DNA from: DASQPR01 sp963831705
GTDB lineage: Bacteria > Actinomycetota > Actinomycetes > Mycobacteriales > Micromonosporaceae
NCBI GenBank assembly: GCA_963831705.1
Contig: CAWHRE010000010.1
Location: 1,612,001-1,676,000, forward strand
Length of the DNA stretch: 64,000 nucleotides
Reading direction: 5' to 3'
A program made the position numbers and the translations under genes. A model generated the notes under the pieces. That model ran no database searches, had not been told where the DNA came from, and saw only the letters and a program-made list of their open reading frames with translations. Shown here one piece after another: positions 8,754-16,549 of the stretch (position 1 is its first letter; each line of letters opens with the position of its first letter).

Positions 8754-10027
8754 TCTTGCATGATTCGTGGAGCCGGAATCACCCTCCGGTCCGTACGCAG
8801 ACCGTGGCAGAACACCCACAGCTCGCCCCCGAGTGCCAACACCCATCCCGGCGACGGCAGAGCGTTCGGGTCGACCAGTACCCCGGCGACGCCGATAAGG
8901 CCGACCACGGTCACCCACACCGGCAGGCCGGGTCCGGTCACGCGCCACACGATGAGCGCCGCGCCGACGATCAGCCCGACCAGATCGATCCAGTCGACGA
9001 CGCCCTTGCCCGGGCGGAGCGTCACCGCGGCGAAGCCCGAGCGCGGCCCGGCGGTATCACTGGCCACCCACAACCCGGCCAGTACGGCCAGCGGCAGACC
9101 CGCGCCGAGCGCCCGAGCGATCCCGATACGCGAAACGGAAACGGGACGGCGTCGCCACCATCGAAATCCGATCGCCACCGGCACCCCGCTGTACGACCAT
9201 CCACCCGCACGCAACGGCTGCCGGCTCAGTTCATCCGACCTGACTTCCGGGTCCCGACGCACTCGGTGTCCCCCCGGCACCGGGCGCAGACGGCAGATCA
9301 AGTAGGTCACGCAACCGATCCCGGCGGCGATGAAGACGCCGACCGACCCGACCGCGACGAGCGTCACCGCGCCCACGCCGAGGGCGGCGACGCGCTGCCA
9401 CACCAGGAAACGGGAATCCAAGCCGATCCGGGCGGCGCAGCCGAGCCCGATCAAGCCGGTCGAATCGACCGGGTATGACAGCACCGCGCCGGCACCGATG
9501 TGCTGTCCGTACCCGGAGGCGGTCAACGCGGCGAGACAAACGAGTAAGCCGGCGGCGTACCCGATGGTCAGATCCCGGCTTTGATGACGTGCCGCGTTGG
9601 TGACAACGGCGAAGACGACCATCGTTGCGGCCAGGCTGAGAAGGTGCCCGGGCGCGATGATCGCGGCGACCGCCACCGGTACGGCCATCCACGTCGCGCC
9701 CAGCCTTAACCATCCACCGCCGCGCCGTAACCGCCGGACGCCGAGCGGATCTCCGCGGGGCATCACCGCCCAGCAGCCGACGGCCGTTGCCGCGTAGAGA
9801 CCGGCCGGGCCCAGCCAACGGCCGGGCTGTGCGGTGGCGAGCATCGAGGCGAGCGTGCTGCCCACACCTAGGATCACGCCATCGGGAGCGCGGCCGGGCA
9901 GGCTAAGGGCGAACGCGATCAGAAATGCGCAGACGGCCACGATCAGGAGCCCACTACCGAACGACTTGAGTTGGCCGATATCGAAGGTTGCGCTCGCGCG
10001 AAGCGCGATCTGAGGAGCATTCACCAC
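8747..10027 (-). CDS. Polytopic membrane protein, unrecognised
   Basis: A 426-residue, strongly hydrophobic protein with about ten predicted membrane segments, interrupted near residues 255-310 by a basic, Arg-rich loop (RLRPVPGGHRVRRD and FRWWRRRP). I do not recognise a family motif. Stretches such as GAVLSYPVDSTGLIGLG resemble membrane proteins of envelope glycan loci, but that is not diagnostic. GTG at 10027 starts the longest frame; the ribosome site is poor. It converges on the GT4 gene, and the TGA stop lies in the right end of repeat copy a. A fast-evolving polymerase- or flippase-like role for the local glycan locus is only a guess. Confidence 0.7.
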   Translation of the reverse strand: MVNAPQIALRASATFDIGQLKSFGSGLLIVAVCAFLIAFALSLPGRAPDGVILGVGSTLASMLATAQPGRWLGPAGLYAATAVGCWAVMPRGDPLGVRRLRRGGGWLRLGATWMAVPVAVAAIIAPGHLLSLAATMVVFAVVTNAARHQSRDLTIGYAAGLLVCLAALTASGYGQHIGAGAVLSYPVDSTGLIGLGCAARIGLDSRFLVWQRVAALGVGAVTLVAVGSVGVFIAAGIGCVTYLICRLRPVPGGHRVRRDPEVRSDELSRQPLRAGGWSYSGVPVAIGFRWWRRRPVSVSRIGIARALGAGLPLAVLAGLWVASDTAGPRSGFAAVTLRPGKGVVDWIDLVGLIVGAALIVWRVTGPGLPVWVTVVGLIGVAGVLVDPNALPSPGWVLALGGELWVFCHGLRTDRRVIPAPRIMQES

Positions 10028-10145
10028 ATATGAACTGAATCATAGCGAAGCTGGAATATTCGGAATATTTCACGATACCAAGCTGCTGACCGGTGACCGC
10101 CGAACCGTCCACCGCCACGACGTGCCAAGTTTGTCGGTCGACGTG

Positions 10146-10259
10146 ATGGTCGCAGTCACGCTCGTGAACGGACTGTTCCTGCTCGCAAGCATCGCGGCAA
10201 CCGCCCATCGAGGCATGAAGGTTTCGGCCGTGACCACGAAACCGACAAAAGACCACTAG
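10146..10259 (+). CDS. Possible small membrane peptide (37 aa)
   Basis: ATG at 10146 (preceded in frame by GTG at 10143) opens a 37-codon frame with a hydrophobic stretch (MVAVTLVNGLFLLASIAA) followed by a basic, Thr-rich tail. It has the look of a single-span small protein, but no clear ribosome site is visible and no homologue is recognised. Chance ORF or gene remnant are equally possible. Confidence 0.25.
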   Translation: MVAVTLVNGLFLLASIAATAHRGMKVSAVTTKPTKDH

Positions 10260-10319
10260 ATCGGCCGAGAAACCCTTGAGACTTGCGGCCCGGGGCGCGA
10301 GGATGACCGTACTGTCCTG

Positions 10320-10352
10320 CTTCGGCTGGATGTGATACCCATCCAGCCGAAG
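10320..10352. promoter_or_regulatory. Perfect 31-bp dyad upstream of the CBS-domain gene
   Basis: TTCGGCTGGATG and CATCCAGCCGAA form a perfect 12-bp stem with a 7-nt loop; one more C-G pair extends it. It lies 20 bp before the ATG of the CBS gene and just ahead of its ribosome site (GGAGAGG). There is no T-run. It could be an operator or a 5' UTR hairpin that gates translation. Confidence 0.5.
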
Positions 10353-10371
10353 TTGCCGCAATGGAGAGGCG

Positions 10372-10779
10372 ATGAAGGCCATGCAGGTGCGCGAAGCGAT
10401 GAGCACGGCTGTTCTGATGGTCGGACCGGAACACACGATCCGCCAGGTCGCCCAACTGATGACCACGCGACGGGTCGGTTCTGCCGTGGTCAGCGATCCG
10501 GACTCGGCCGGCCTTGGCATCTTGACCGAACGCGACGTACTCAACGTGATCGGCCGTGGCCTCAATCCGGACATTGAGCGCGCAACCAACCATCTGACCT
10601 GGGATGTGGTGTACGCGGGTCCGCAGTGGACGCTCGACGAAGCAGCCGCCGCGATGATCCGGGGCGGGTTCCGGCACCTCGTGGTGATGGAGAACGACGA
10701 TGTTCTCGGTGTCATCTCGGTCCGCGACATCATTGCCGCTTGGAGCCGAGACCGGCAGGTGTCACAGGCAACGGTTTAG
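10372..10779 (+). CDS. Two-CBS-domain protein
   Basis: A 135-residue protein made only of a CBS pair (Bateman module). CBS1 is near residues 5-60 (VREAMSTAVLMVGPEHTI, then GILTERDVL) and CBS2 near 75-130 (GPQWTLDEAAAAMI, then GVISVRDIIAAW). Such stand-alone proteins bind adenosine nucleotides and sense energy state or stress; mycobacterial Hrp1 is a relative of similar size. A GGAGAGG ribosome site precedes the ATG. A perfect dyad just upstream suggests transcriptional or translational control. The ligand and partner are unknown. Confidence 0.88.
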   Translation: MKAMQVREAMSTAVLMVGPEHTIRQVAQLMTTRRVGSAVVSDPDSAGLGILTERDVLNVIGRGLNPDIERATNHLTWDVVYAGPQWTLDEAAAAMIRGGFRHLVVMENDDVLGVISVRDIIAAWSRDRQVSQATV

Positions 10780-10837
10780 CGGGCTCAAATGGTGGACATC
10801 ACTCGTGCCGGATTCGCCCTGCAACAAGGGGCTTCCG

Positions 10838-10843
10838 TACGCT
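10838..10843 (+). promoter_or_regulatory. -10 hexamer of a probable leaderless transcript
   Basis: TACGCT followed by 7 nt and ATG at 10851, the spacing expected when transcription starts at or next to the start codon of the aminotransferase gene. Confidence 0.5.
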
Positions 10844-10850
10844 TGGGGAC

Positions 10851-11948
10851 ATGACCGCTGAGCAGCTGATCTCATTCGCCCGTGGCGCTCCGTCGCTCGA
10901 CATCATCGACATCGCCGGCCTCAAGGCGGCCGCAGGTCGTGCGTTCGACGCCGATCCGGCCGGTATGACCGCGTACGGCACCGCGATCGGCTACGTGCCG
11001 CTTCGCAAGTGGATCGCGGAAAAGCACGGCGTCGAGGCCGAAAATGTGATCGTCATGAACGGTTCGCTCGAGGCGGATGCGTTCGTGTTCGAGCACTTCG
11101 TGAAGCCGGGCGACGCGGTGATCGTGGAGAAGCCGACGTACGACCGGACGCTGCTCAGCCTGCGCGAGCGTGGCGCGGTGGTGCACCAGGTGACGCTCGA
11201 CGCGAACGGCATCGACACGGATGAGCTGCGGGCGCTGCTCGAGTCCGGCGTACGACCGACGATGGCGCACATCATCCCGAACTTCCAGAACCCGGCCGGC
11301 GTGACGCTGTCCGCCGAGCGGCGTACGGCGCTCCTCGCGCTCGCGAAGGAGTACGGCTTCGCGATCTTCGAAGACGACCCGTACGCGGATGTCCGGTTCC
11401 GGGGCGAGAAGCTCGCGAGCATGTTGTCCCAGGACACCGACGACATCGTGGTGCACGCGAGTTCGTTCACGAAGACGGTGTGTCCCGGTGTGCGGGTCGG
11501 CTACCTGGTCGGGCCGAAGTCGTTCGTCGCCACGCTGGTCAAGCGCGCAACGAACCGGTACATCTCGCCGTGCATGGTGTCCGAGGCGATCGTCCACCAG
11601 TTCTGCGCATCCGGTGACATCGACCGCTCGATCAAGACGGTCGGCAATGCGCTCGGCGAGCGCGCCGCCGTCCTCGCGGCGTCGCTGCGCAAGCACATCC
11701 CGGGTGTCCGCTTCACCGAACCGGACGGTGGCTACTTCCTCTGGATCGATCTTCCCGAGGATGTCGACGTGGACAAGCTGTTCCCGGTCGCGACCGCGAA
11801 GGGCGTAGCCGTCGTCAAGGGCAGCGACTTCCTGGTTGAAGGCGGCCACCACTCGCTGCGCCTGGCTTTCTCTGCGGTCACGGTCGACCTGATCGACGAG
11901 GGTGTACGCCGCCTCGCCGAAGCGATCGACGAGGTACGGGGCTCCTGA
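10851..11948 (+). CDS. PLP-dependent aminotransferase (class I/II, MocR-type fold without the DNA-binding domain)
   Basis: A 365-residue fold-type I aminotransferase. Visible features are the TAYGTAIGYVPLRKWIA substrate-loop region, PNFQNPAGVTLS (the Asn and Pro of the cofactor pocket), IFEDDPYADVRF with the Asp that pairs with the pyridine nitrogen, SSFTKTVCPGVRVGY with the Schiff-base Lys, and a C-terminal LRLAFSAV carrying the carboxylate-binding Arg. It resembles aromatic/2-aminoadipate aminotransferases (LysN/ARO8 type); substrate is not assignable. The start was chosen at MTAEQL because a TACGCT -10 lies 7 nt upstream and the family begins here; longer in-frame extensions have no coding character. 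A strong terminator follows. Confidence 0.9.
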   Translation: MTAEQLISFARGAPSLDIIDIAGLKAAAGRAFDADPAGMTAYGTAIGYVPLRKWIAEKHGVEAENVIVMNGSLEADAFVFEHFVKPGDAVIVEKPTYDRTLLSLRERGAVVHQVTLDANGIDTDELRALLESGVRPTMAHIIPNFQNPAGVTLSAERRTALLALAKEYGFAIFEDDPYADVRFRGEKLASMLSQDTDDIVVHASSFTKTVCPGVRVGYLVGPKSFVATLVKRATNRYISPCMVSEAIVHQFCASGDIDRSIKTVGNALGERAAVLAASLRKHIPGVRFTEPDGGYFLWIDLPEDVDVDKLFPVATAKGVAVVKGSDFLVEGGHHSLRLAFSAVTVDLIDEGVRRLAEAIDEVRGS

Positions 11949-11966
11949 CAACCCGCTGTCAACAGC

Positions 11967-11994
11967 GGCGCCGGACGGATTTCCGTCCGGCGCC
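11967..11994 (+). terminator. Hairpin terminator after the aminotransferase gene
   Basis: A 13-bp perfect inverted repeat (GGCGCCGGACGGA and TCCGTCCGGCGCC) separated by TT and followed by GTTTG, 18 bp past the stop codon. Confidence 0.75.
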
Positions 11995-12059
11995 GTTTGC
12001 TGCAGCTTGGCGTAGCCTGTGCCCCGATGGGGTACCGCGACAAAATGAAGGGCTACGCG

Positions 12060-13169
12060 ATGGCGGGAGTGCAGGATCATCGAGTTCCGGGTCTGACCCG
12101 GGCGATCAAGACGATGACCAGGATGCTCGGTACGACGCCGCGAAGTCCACGCACCGAACACAATGCCGATCACAACGCGATCGTCGACTGCGGCGTGTAC
12201 GTCCGAGGCCATCGCACGACGCGGACCTGGGACTACGCCGAGGCATGGGCGGTGGTTCGGCGTACACCCCACGCTTTTTTGTGGTTGGGTCTGCACGAAC
12301 CGACCGGCGAGCAGTTGAACGACATCGCGAGCACGTTCGAATTGCACGAGTTGCCGGTCGAGGATGCGCTGCAGGAGTTGCACCGGCCCAAAATCGAGCG
12401 GTACGGCGGGATGACGTTCGCCGCGCTGCGGACCGTGCAGTATGTGGAGCATTCCGAGCTGACCGAGAACTCGGAGATCGTCGAGACCGGTCACGTGATG
12501 ATGTTCATCAGCAACCAATTCGTGATCACCGTACGCAACGGCGCTCCGACCGAACTCAGTTCGCTCCGCGCCGATCTCGAGGCCCGGCCCGACCATCTGG
12601 CACAGGGGCCGTGGGCCGTGGCACACGCGATCTACGACCGCGCGGTCGACTCGTACCTCGTGACCGCCGGCGAAATCGAACACGACATCGATGAACTCGA
12701 AGACATGGTGTTCTCGCGCGATCGCCAGGGCCCGATTCAGCGCATCTACCAGCTGAAGCGCGAACTGGTGGAGTTCAAGCGGGCGGTGCTGCCGCTCACC
12801 CGGCCGCTGATTGACATCGTGAGCGGGCAAATCCCGGACGTGCCACCGGAACTGCGGCGTTACTTCCGCGACGTCAATGACCACCTGACCCGTACGGTCG
12901 ACCAGGTTCAGTCGTTCGACGATCTGCTGAACTCGATCCTGCAGGCGCGACTGGCTCAGGTATCGGTGGATCAAAACAACGATATGCGGAAGATTGCCGC
13001 GTGGGCCGGTATCGCCGCCGTCTGGACCGCGGTGGCCGGCATCTACGGCATGAACTTCAAGTACATCCCAGAGCTGAACTGGAAGTACTCGTACCCGACC
13101 GTGATCGTGGTCTGTTTTCTCGCCTCGGTCGTGCTGTATCGCCAGTTCCGAAAATCCAACTGGCTATAG
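12060..13169 (+). CDS. corA: CorA-type magnesium/divalent cation channel
   Basis: A 369-residue CorA-family protein: a cytoplasmic alpha/beta N-terminal domain, a long helical region (about 190-305), then two C-terminal membrane helices. The first ends in the signature YGMNF, the selectivity motif at the pore mouth; the second is SYPTVIVVCFLASVVLYRQF, followed by a basic tail KSNWL. Family proteins form pentamers that import Mg2+ (or Co2+/Ni2+). The start at 12060 has GAAGGG 7 nt upstream; ATG at 12027 with TAGCCT 8 nt before it is the alternative, leaderless start and adds 11 residues. A shared terminator with the convergent next gene follows. Confidence 0.92.
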   Translation: MAGVQDHRVPGLTRAIKTMTRMLGTTPRSPRTEHNADHNAIVDCGVYVRGHRTTRTWDYAEAWAVVRRTPHAFLWLGLHEPTGEQLNDIASTFELHELPVEDALQELHRPKIERYGGMTFAALRTVQYVEHSELTENSEIVETGHVMMFISNQFVITVRNGAPTELSSLRADLEARPDHLAQGPWAVAHAIYDRAVDSYLVTAGEIEHDIDELEDMVFSRDRQGPIQRIYQLKRELVEFKRAVLPLTRPLIDIVSGQIPDVPPELRRYFRDVNDHLTRTVDQVQSFDDLLNSILQARLAQVSVDQNNDMRKIAAWAGIAAVWTAVAGIYGMNFKYIPELNWKYSYPTVIVVCFLASVVLYRQFRKSNWL

Positions 13170-13196
13170 CGGGTCCGGAGCGGCCGGACCCGCTAT
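13166..13196. terminator. Bidirectional terminator between corA and DUF5324-like gene
   Basis: A 13-bp perfect stem (ATAGCGGGTCCGG and CCGGACCCGCTAT) with a 5-nt loop. The corA stop codon is inside the left arm, and the convergent gene ends 3 bp beyond the right arm. Confidence 0.75.
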
Positions 13197-13198
13197 CG

Positions 13199-14095
13199 CT
13201 ACGACCGGCCGTTCTTGGATGACCTGATCAGGTCGTCGACCTCGTCATCGATCTTGCCGCTGCCACGGGCTGCGGCGCTGCTCGTGTTGGTGGACGTGCC
13301 GCCGGACGGGGTAGCCGCGTTGTGCTTCGCCTCGGCTTTGCCGGTCATCGGGGCGGTGCCTTCGTTGATCTTCTCGGACGGACGGTCCATGCTGGTTTCA
13401 TCCATTGGCTTCGCGGTCGCCTCATGGATCTTCTGCCGGATCGTGTCCACCGCCGACTTGGCTTGATCCTTCGTCTTCGAAACGGCCTTCGAGACCGTAC
13501 GCACGGAGTCATCATCCACGTCGAGGTCGGTTGAGCGGTCGCCGAACGACTTGCTGGTCGCGCCGGCATCAATGAACGACGACGCGTCCGAACGCAGGCT
13601 GCCCGGCTCATACTCGGCCCACTTCGCCCGCGTGCGGCGGCGGGCCACGAGCGCACCGGCGGCGCCGACTGCCACGCCGGTGGCGAGCAGCGCGTACAGG
13701 CCGGTGTGGGTGGTCGTTTCGGTTTCGGTCGTCGTTGAGATAGCAACCACCTTCGGTGCCTTCCCATCCCTCTTGTTGCGGCGCTTCGCGTCGAGCTTCG
13801 TTCCGTGTTCGGAGGCCTGTCGCGCGCGGTCGGCCAACGGGGCGAACGCCGCCACCGTCGAGTCCCAGCCCTGTGTTGCGACGTTCGATACGCGGCCGGC
13901 GACCGGCATCACGACGTCGCGCGCCGTAGTGGTCTTGTTCATCGCCGTGTCCTTTACGTTTCCGAGGGAGGGCCCGACGCTTGCTCCAAGCCCACCGGCG
14001 GCATGCGTTGCGGCCCGCTTGAGGAGTTCCATGCTCTCGCCGAACTCGGCGCGGACCAGATCCTGCCGGGTTTTCACGGTGCGCCGACCAAACAC
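13199..14095 (-). CDS. DUF5324-like single-span membrane protein
   Basis: A 298-residue protein with an N-terminal region of amphipathic helices (MFGRRTVKTRQDLVRAEFGE), one membrane helix near 133-152 (TGLYALLATGVAVGAAGALV) followed by RRRTRAKWAEYEPG, and a long hydrophilic Lys/Asp/Ser-rich C-terminus. Actinobacteria often carry a DUF5324-type gene at this place, next to the cyclophilin gene; the call rests on that context plus the helix arrangement, so it is tentative. The GTG start at 14095 has GGAGGT 8 nt upstream. It is divergent from the cyclophilin gene. Confidence 0.72.
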   Translation of the reverse strand: MFGRRTVKTRQDLVRAEFGESMELLKRAATHAAGGLGASVGPSLGNVKDTAMNKTTTARDVVMPVAGRVSNVATQGWDSTVAAFAPLADRARQASEHGTKLDAKRRNKRDGKAPKVVAISTTTETETTTHTGLYALLATGVAVGAAGALVARRRTRAKWAEYEPGSLRSDASSFIDAGATSKSFGDRSTDLDVDDDSVRTVSKAVSKTKDQAKSAVDTIRQKIHEATAKPMDETSMDRPSEKINEGTAPMTGKAEAKHNAATPSGGTSTNTSSAAARGSGKIDDEVDDLIRSSKNGRS

Positions 14096-14229
14096 GTGCC
14101 CCCACCTCCGCTGTGCGAATTAGTCTCACTGATGTTCCTAAGTCATCGTGCCCCCTCTGGCCTCCTGATATGGCCAGAACGGACAAGTGGCAGGATTGCG
14201 ATGAGACATTCGCCAAACAAGGAGTCACA

Positions 14230-14760
14230 GTGGCTGAAAAGACCTATGCGACGCTGTTCACGAACGTCGGCCCGATCAAGGTCGAGTTGTTCGGCAACCA
14301 GGCGCCCAAGACGGTCCGCAACTTTGTCGAACTGGCGCAAGGCACGAAGGAGTACAAGGACCCGCGTACCCGTCAGGCCGGCAGCGGTCCGTACTACGAC
14401 GGGACGATCTTCCACCGGGTGATCGGCGGCTTCATGATCCAGGGCGGCGACCCGACCGGTACGGGCACCGGTGGCCCCGGCTACACGTTCGACGACGAGG
14501 TCACGTCCGAGTTGACGTTCAACCGGCCGTACCTGCTCGCGATGGCGAACGCCGGACCGGGTACGAACGGCTCCCAGTTCTTCATCACGGTCGGACCGAC
14601 GCCGCACCTCAACATGAAGCACACGATCTTCGGTGAGGTCGCCGACGACGACTCGCGCAAGACCGTCGACACGATCGCCACGACGAAGACCGCTCGCGGC
14701 GACCGTCCGGTTCAGGATGTCGTGATCGAGCGCGTCGAGGTCGAAACCGTACAGGGCTAG
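14230..14760 (+). CDS. ppiA: Cyclophilin-type peptidyl-prolyl cis-trans isomerase
   Basis: A 176-residue cytoplasmic cyclophilin. It shows the catalytic FHRVIGGFMIQGGD (Arg and Phe of the active site), NAGPGTNGSQFFITVG and LNMKHTIFGEV, in the usual order, plus an insert between residues 40 and 55 typical of actinobacterial PpiA. The GTG start at 14230 has AAGGAG 5 nt upstream; an upstream in-frame ATG lacks a ribosome site and adds residues without family similarity. The order DUF5324-like, cyclophilin, rhomboid, PH protein is a known actinobacterial arrangement near oriC. Confidence 0.95.
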   Translation: MAEKTYATLFTNVGPIKVELFGNQAPKTVRNFVELAQGTKEYKDPRTRQAGSGPYYDGTIFHRVIGGFMIQGGDPTGTGTGGPGYTFDDEVTSELTFNRPYLLAMANAGPGTNGSQFFITVGPTPHLNMKHTIFGEVADDDSRKTVDTIATTKTARGDRPVQDVVIERVEVETVQG

Positions 14761-14773
14761 CTACCACTCGATT

Positions 14774-14803
14774 GAGGCCGCCGGACACCCGTCCGGCGGC
14801 CTC
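14774..14803 (+). terminator. Terminator after ppiA
   Basis: A 13-bp perfect stem (GAGGCCGCCGGAC and GTCCGGCGGCCTC) with loop ACCC, 13 bp after the ppiA stop and just ahead of the rhomboid promoter. Confidence 0.75.
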
Positions 14804-14825
14804 GATTGTTGCCAGATGTACGCGC

Positions 14826-14831
14826 TAGTCT
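14826..14831 (+). promoter_or_regulatory. -10 hexamer of the rhomboid gene (leaderless)
   Basis: TAGTCT followed by exactly 7 nt and ATG at 14839. No ribosome site is present, so a leaderless transcript is likely, and this fixes the start. Confidence 0.6.
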
Positions 14832-14838
14832 TCCGTTC

Positions 14839-15780
14839 ATGACTCAGGTTCCCTCCACGGCAGCGCCTGTCTGTTATCGGCACCCGTCGAAGGAGACCTA
14901 TGTCCGGTGCGTGCGTTGCGACCGCCCGATCTGCCCGGACTGCATGAATCCGGCATCGGTCGGACACCAGTGCCCGGAGTGCGTCTCGGAGGGCCGCAAG
15001 ACGCAGCGCCCGGCCTTGACCGCTTTCGGAGCCACGCGCGCGGGCGTCCACGGCTACGTCACGATCGGCTTGATCGTGATCAACTGTGCGATGCTGCTCA
15101 TCTCGGTGCTATCCACCACGAACCCCGGAAACGCCCTATTCGGCGGCGGTGGCCTCGGATTCGGTGGGCCGACCCCGTTCTCCGAGCACACGGCGGTGTT
15201 CGGGGAGCAGATCCACGGTTTCGTCGGTGCCTCCTACTACACGCCGGATGGCGTCGCGAACGGCGAGTACTACCGTTTGATCACCGCGATGTTCACGCAC
15301 TACGGCCTGATCCACCTTGCGGTGAACATGTACTCACTGTGGATCCTGGGGCGACCACTGGAAGCGATGCTGGGACCGATCCGGTTCGCGGCGGTCTACC
15401 TCGTCTGCGGCATCGGCGGCAACGTCGCGGCGTACGTGTTCTCGCCGGCCGACCACAGCGCGGGCGCCTCCACCGCGATCTTCGGACTCTTGGGCGTCTA
15501 CTTCTTCGTGCTCAAGAGGCTCAACCTGAGCGCCTCGGCGATCATGCCGGTCATCCTGATCAACCTGTTCCTGACGTTCACGGTCAGCGGCATCTCGATC
15601 GCCGGGCACCTGGGCGGACTCGCCGTGGGCGCGCTGGTCGGCTACGGAGTCACGCACGCGCCACAGAGCCGCCGTACACAGATCCAAGCCGGCGTACTGG
15701 TTGGAGCCGTGATCGTGCTGGGCTTGATTACCGCGTGGCAGACGCATCAACTCAATCAGTTGACGGCGCCAGGGGCCTGA
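14839..15780 (+). CDS. Rhomboid-family intramembrane serine protease with N-terminal zinc finger
   Basis: A 313-residue protein. Residues ~10-50 form a B-box-like zinc-binding module (CYRHPSKE, CVRC, CPDCM, HQCPEC). Seven or so membrane helices follow. The active-site serine is in GASTAIFG (the GxSx motif) and the catalytic His in GHLGGLAVGALVGYG; HLAVNMYSLWILG is the conserved His/Asn loop of the oxyanion site. Rhomboids cut membrane-spanning substrates; none is known here. The finger-rhomboid fusion is common in actinobacteria. The start follows a TAGTCT hexamer by 7 nt. Confidence 0.93.
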   Translation: MTQVPSTAAPVCYRHPSKETYVRCVRCDRPICPDCMNPASVGHQCPECVSEGRKTQRPALTAFGATRAGVHGYVTIGLIVINCAMLLISVLSTTNPGNALFGGGGLGFGGPTPFSEHTAVFGEQIHGFVGASYYTPDGVANGEYYRLITAMFTHYGLIHLAVNMYSLWILGRPLEAMLGPIRFAAVYLVCGIGGNVAAYVFSPADHSAGASTAIFGLLGVYFFVLKRLNLSASAIMPVILINLFLTFTVSGISIAGHLGGLAVGALVGYGVTHAPQSRRTQIQAGVLVGAVIVLGLITAWQTHQLNQLTAPGA

Positions 15781-15784
15781 CCGC

Positions 15785-16267
15785 CTACGGCCGGATTTGC
15801 TCCAGCATGTTCGCTGCCTCGTCCGGCGGCATGCTCAGGTCGTAGCGGCTGAACAGGTTGAGCGTATCGGGCGTCTCGATCTCCAGGAATCCGGAGCGCC
15901 GGCGCCGATCGACACGTACGCGATCGACGTCGTTCCAGGAGATCGTCCGGTGCGAGGCGAATCCGCGAATGACGGTCAAGCCGTCGGCGTCGGCCGATAG
16001 CCGTACCGGGGCGACCAGATCGCGTACGAGGTAGACCGCCAGTGCTGCGGCGACGGCGATGCCGAACCATCGGCTGGCGAGATTGGTCTGGAAGACCTGC
16101 GGTACGACCGCGAACACCACGATGCCGACGATTTTCGCCGCGATCATGGTGCGGTCGACTCGCCACACATGGGACGTGATCGGGGCGGTCGGCCCCGTAC
16201 CGGATTGATCGTCCGGTTCTTCCTCGAATGGGCTTCCGCCCTCGGGTGAGCCTGGTCGGATCTGCAC
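15785..16267 (-). CDS. PH domain-containing membrane protein
   Basis: A 160-residue protein with two membrane helices (MIAAKIVGIVVFAVVPQVF; WFGIAVAAALAVYLV) followed by a small PH-like beta domain (RLSADADGLTVIRGF, then ISWNDVDRVRVD). It fits the bacterial PH-domain protein commonly encoded after the rhomboid gene in actinobacteria; function is unknown. I chose GTG at 16267 because AAGGGA lies 6 nt upstream; the longer GTG at 16294 falls inside an inverted repeat. The gene converges on the rhomboid gene with 4 bp between the stops. Confidence 0.82.
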   Translation of the reverse strand: MQIRPGSPEGGSPFEEEPDDQSGTGPTAPITSHVWRVDRTMIAAKIVGIVVFAVVPQVFQTNLASRWFGIAVAAALAVYLVRDLVAPVRLSADADGLTVIRGFASHRTISWNDVDRVRVDRRRRSGFLEIETPDTLNLFSRYDLSMPPDEAANMLEQIRP

Positions 16268-16280
16268 CGTGGATCCCTTC

Positions 16281-16313
16281 CGCCGCCTATCCACCGTGCC
16301 AGGATAGGCGGCG
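16281..16313 (-). promoter_or_regulatory. Inverted repeat just upstream of the PH-protein gene
   Basis: A perfect 12-bp repeat (CGCCGCCTATCC and GGATAGGCGGCG) with a 9-nt loop. It ends next to the AAGGGA ribosome site of the PH gene, so it could act as an operator or as an mRNA hairpin beside the ribosome site. The remaining gap up to 16549 holds only a short GGATCATGATCC palindrome (about 16370) and no gene. Confidence 0.45.
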
Positions 16314-16549
16314 CAAGGTTCGGTTAATCGCGTAGTGGGCGACCTGGCCCGTCAACGTCACCGTTCACCAGGATCATGATCCCGGCAATGTGGACTGCCC
16401 TCGTGCGACTGTGATCCACTCGTGCGGGTGAATGGCGCAAGTAACGCTGCGTAGCACATGCCCATGATCTAGGGACGAATTACACGCTTTGAACTACATG
16501 TCCGTATTTAGGCCGCATCGTCATTTGGATACGGCTCGTTGAGAAAGAC

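Larger units (their letters stand above)
10028..10371. other. 344-bp intergenic region with a small ORF and a perfect dyad
   Basis: This divergent gap separates the unrecognised membrane protein from the CBS-domain gene. The part next to the membrane-protein start is AT-richer than its surroundings (ggaatattcggaatattt near 10050-10068), suiting promoters. It also holds a 37-codon ORF and a 12-bp perfect inverted repeat, described separately. I see no RNA gene. Confidence 0.5.

Noticed and set aside
10872..12974. A 700-codon open frame on the minus strand
   Set aside because: It runs antisense across the aminotransferase and corA genes and is Arg/His/Asp-rich with no domain pattern; it is the usual high-GC shadow of real codons.
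16314..16549. crgA, which often follows the PH-domain gene in actinobacteria
   Set aside because: No frame in the gap codes for a small two-helix CrgA-like protein; the neighbouring gene is the frameshifted PH-like one.
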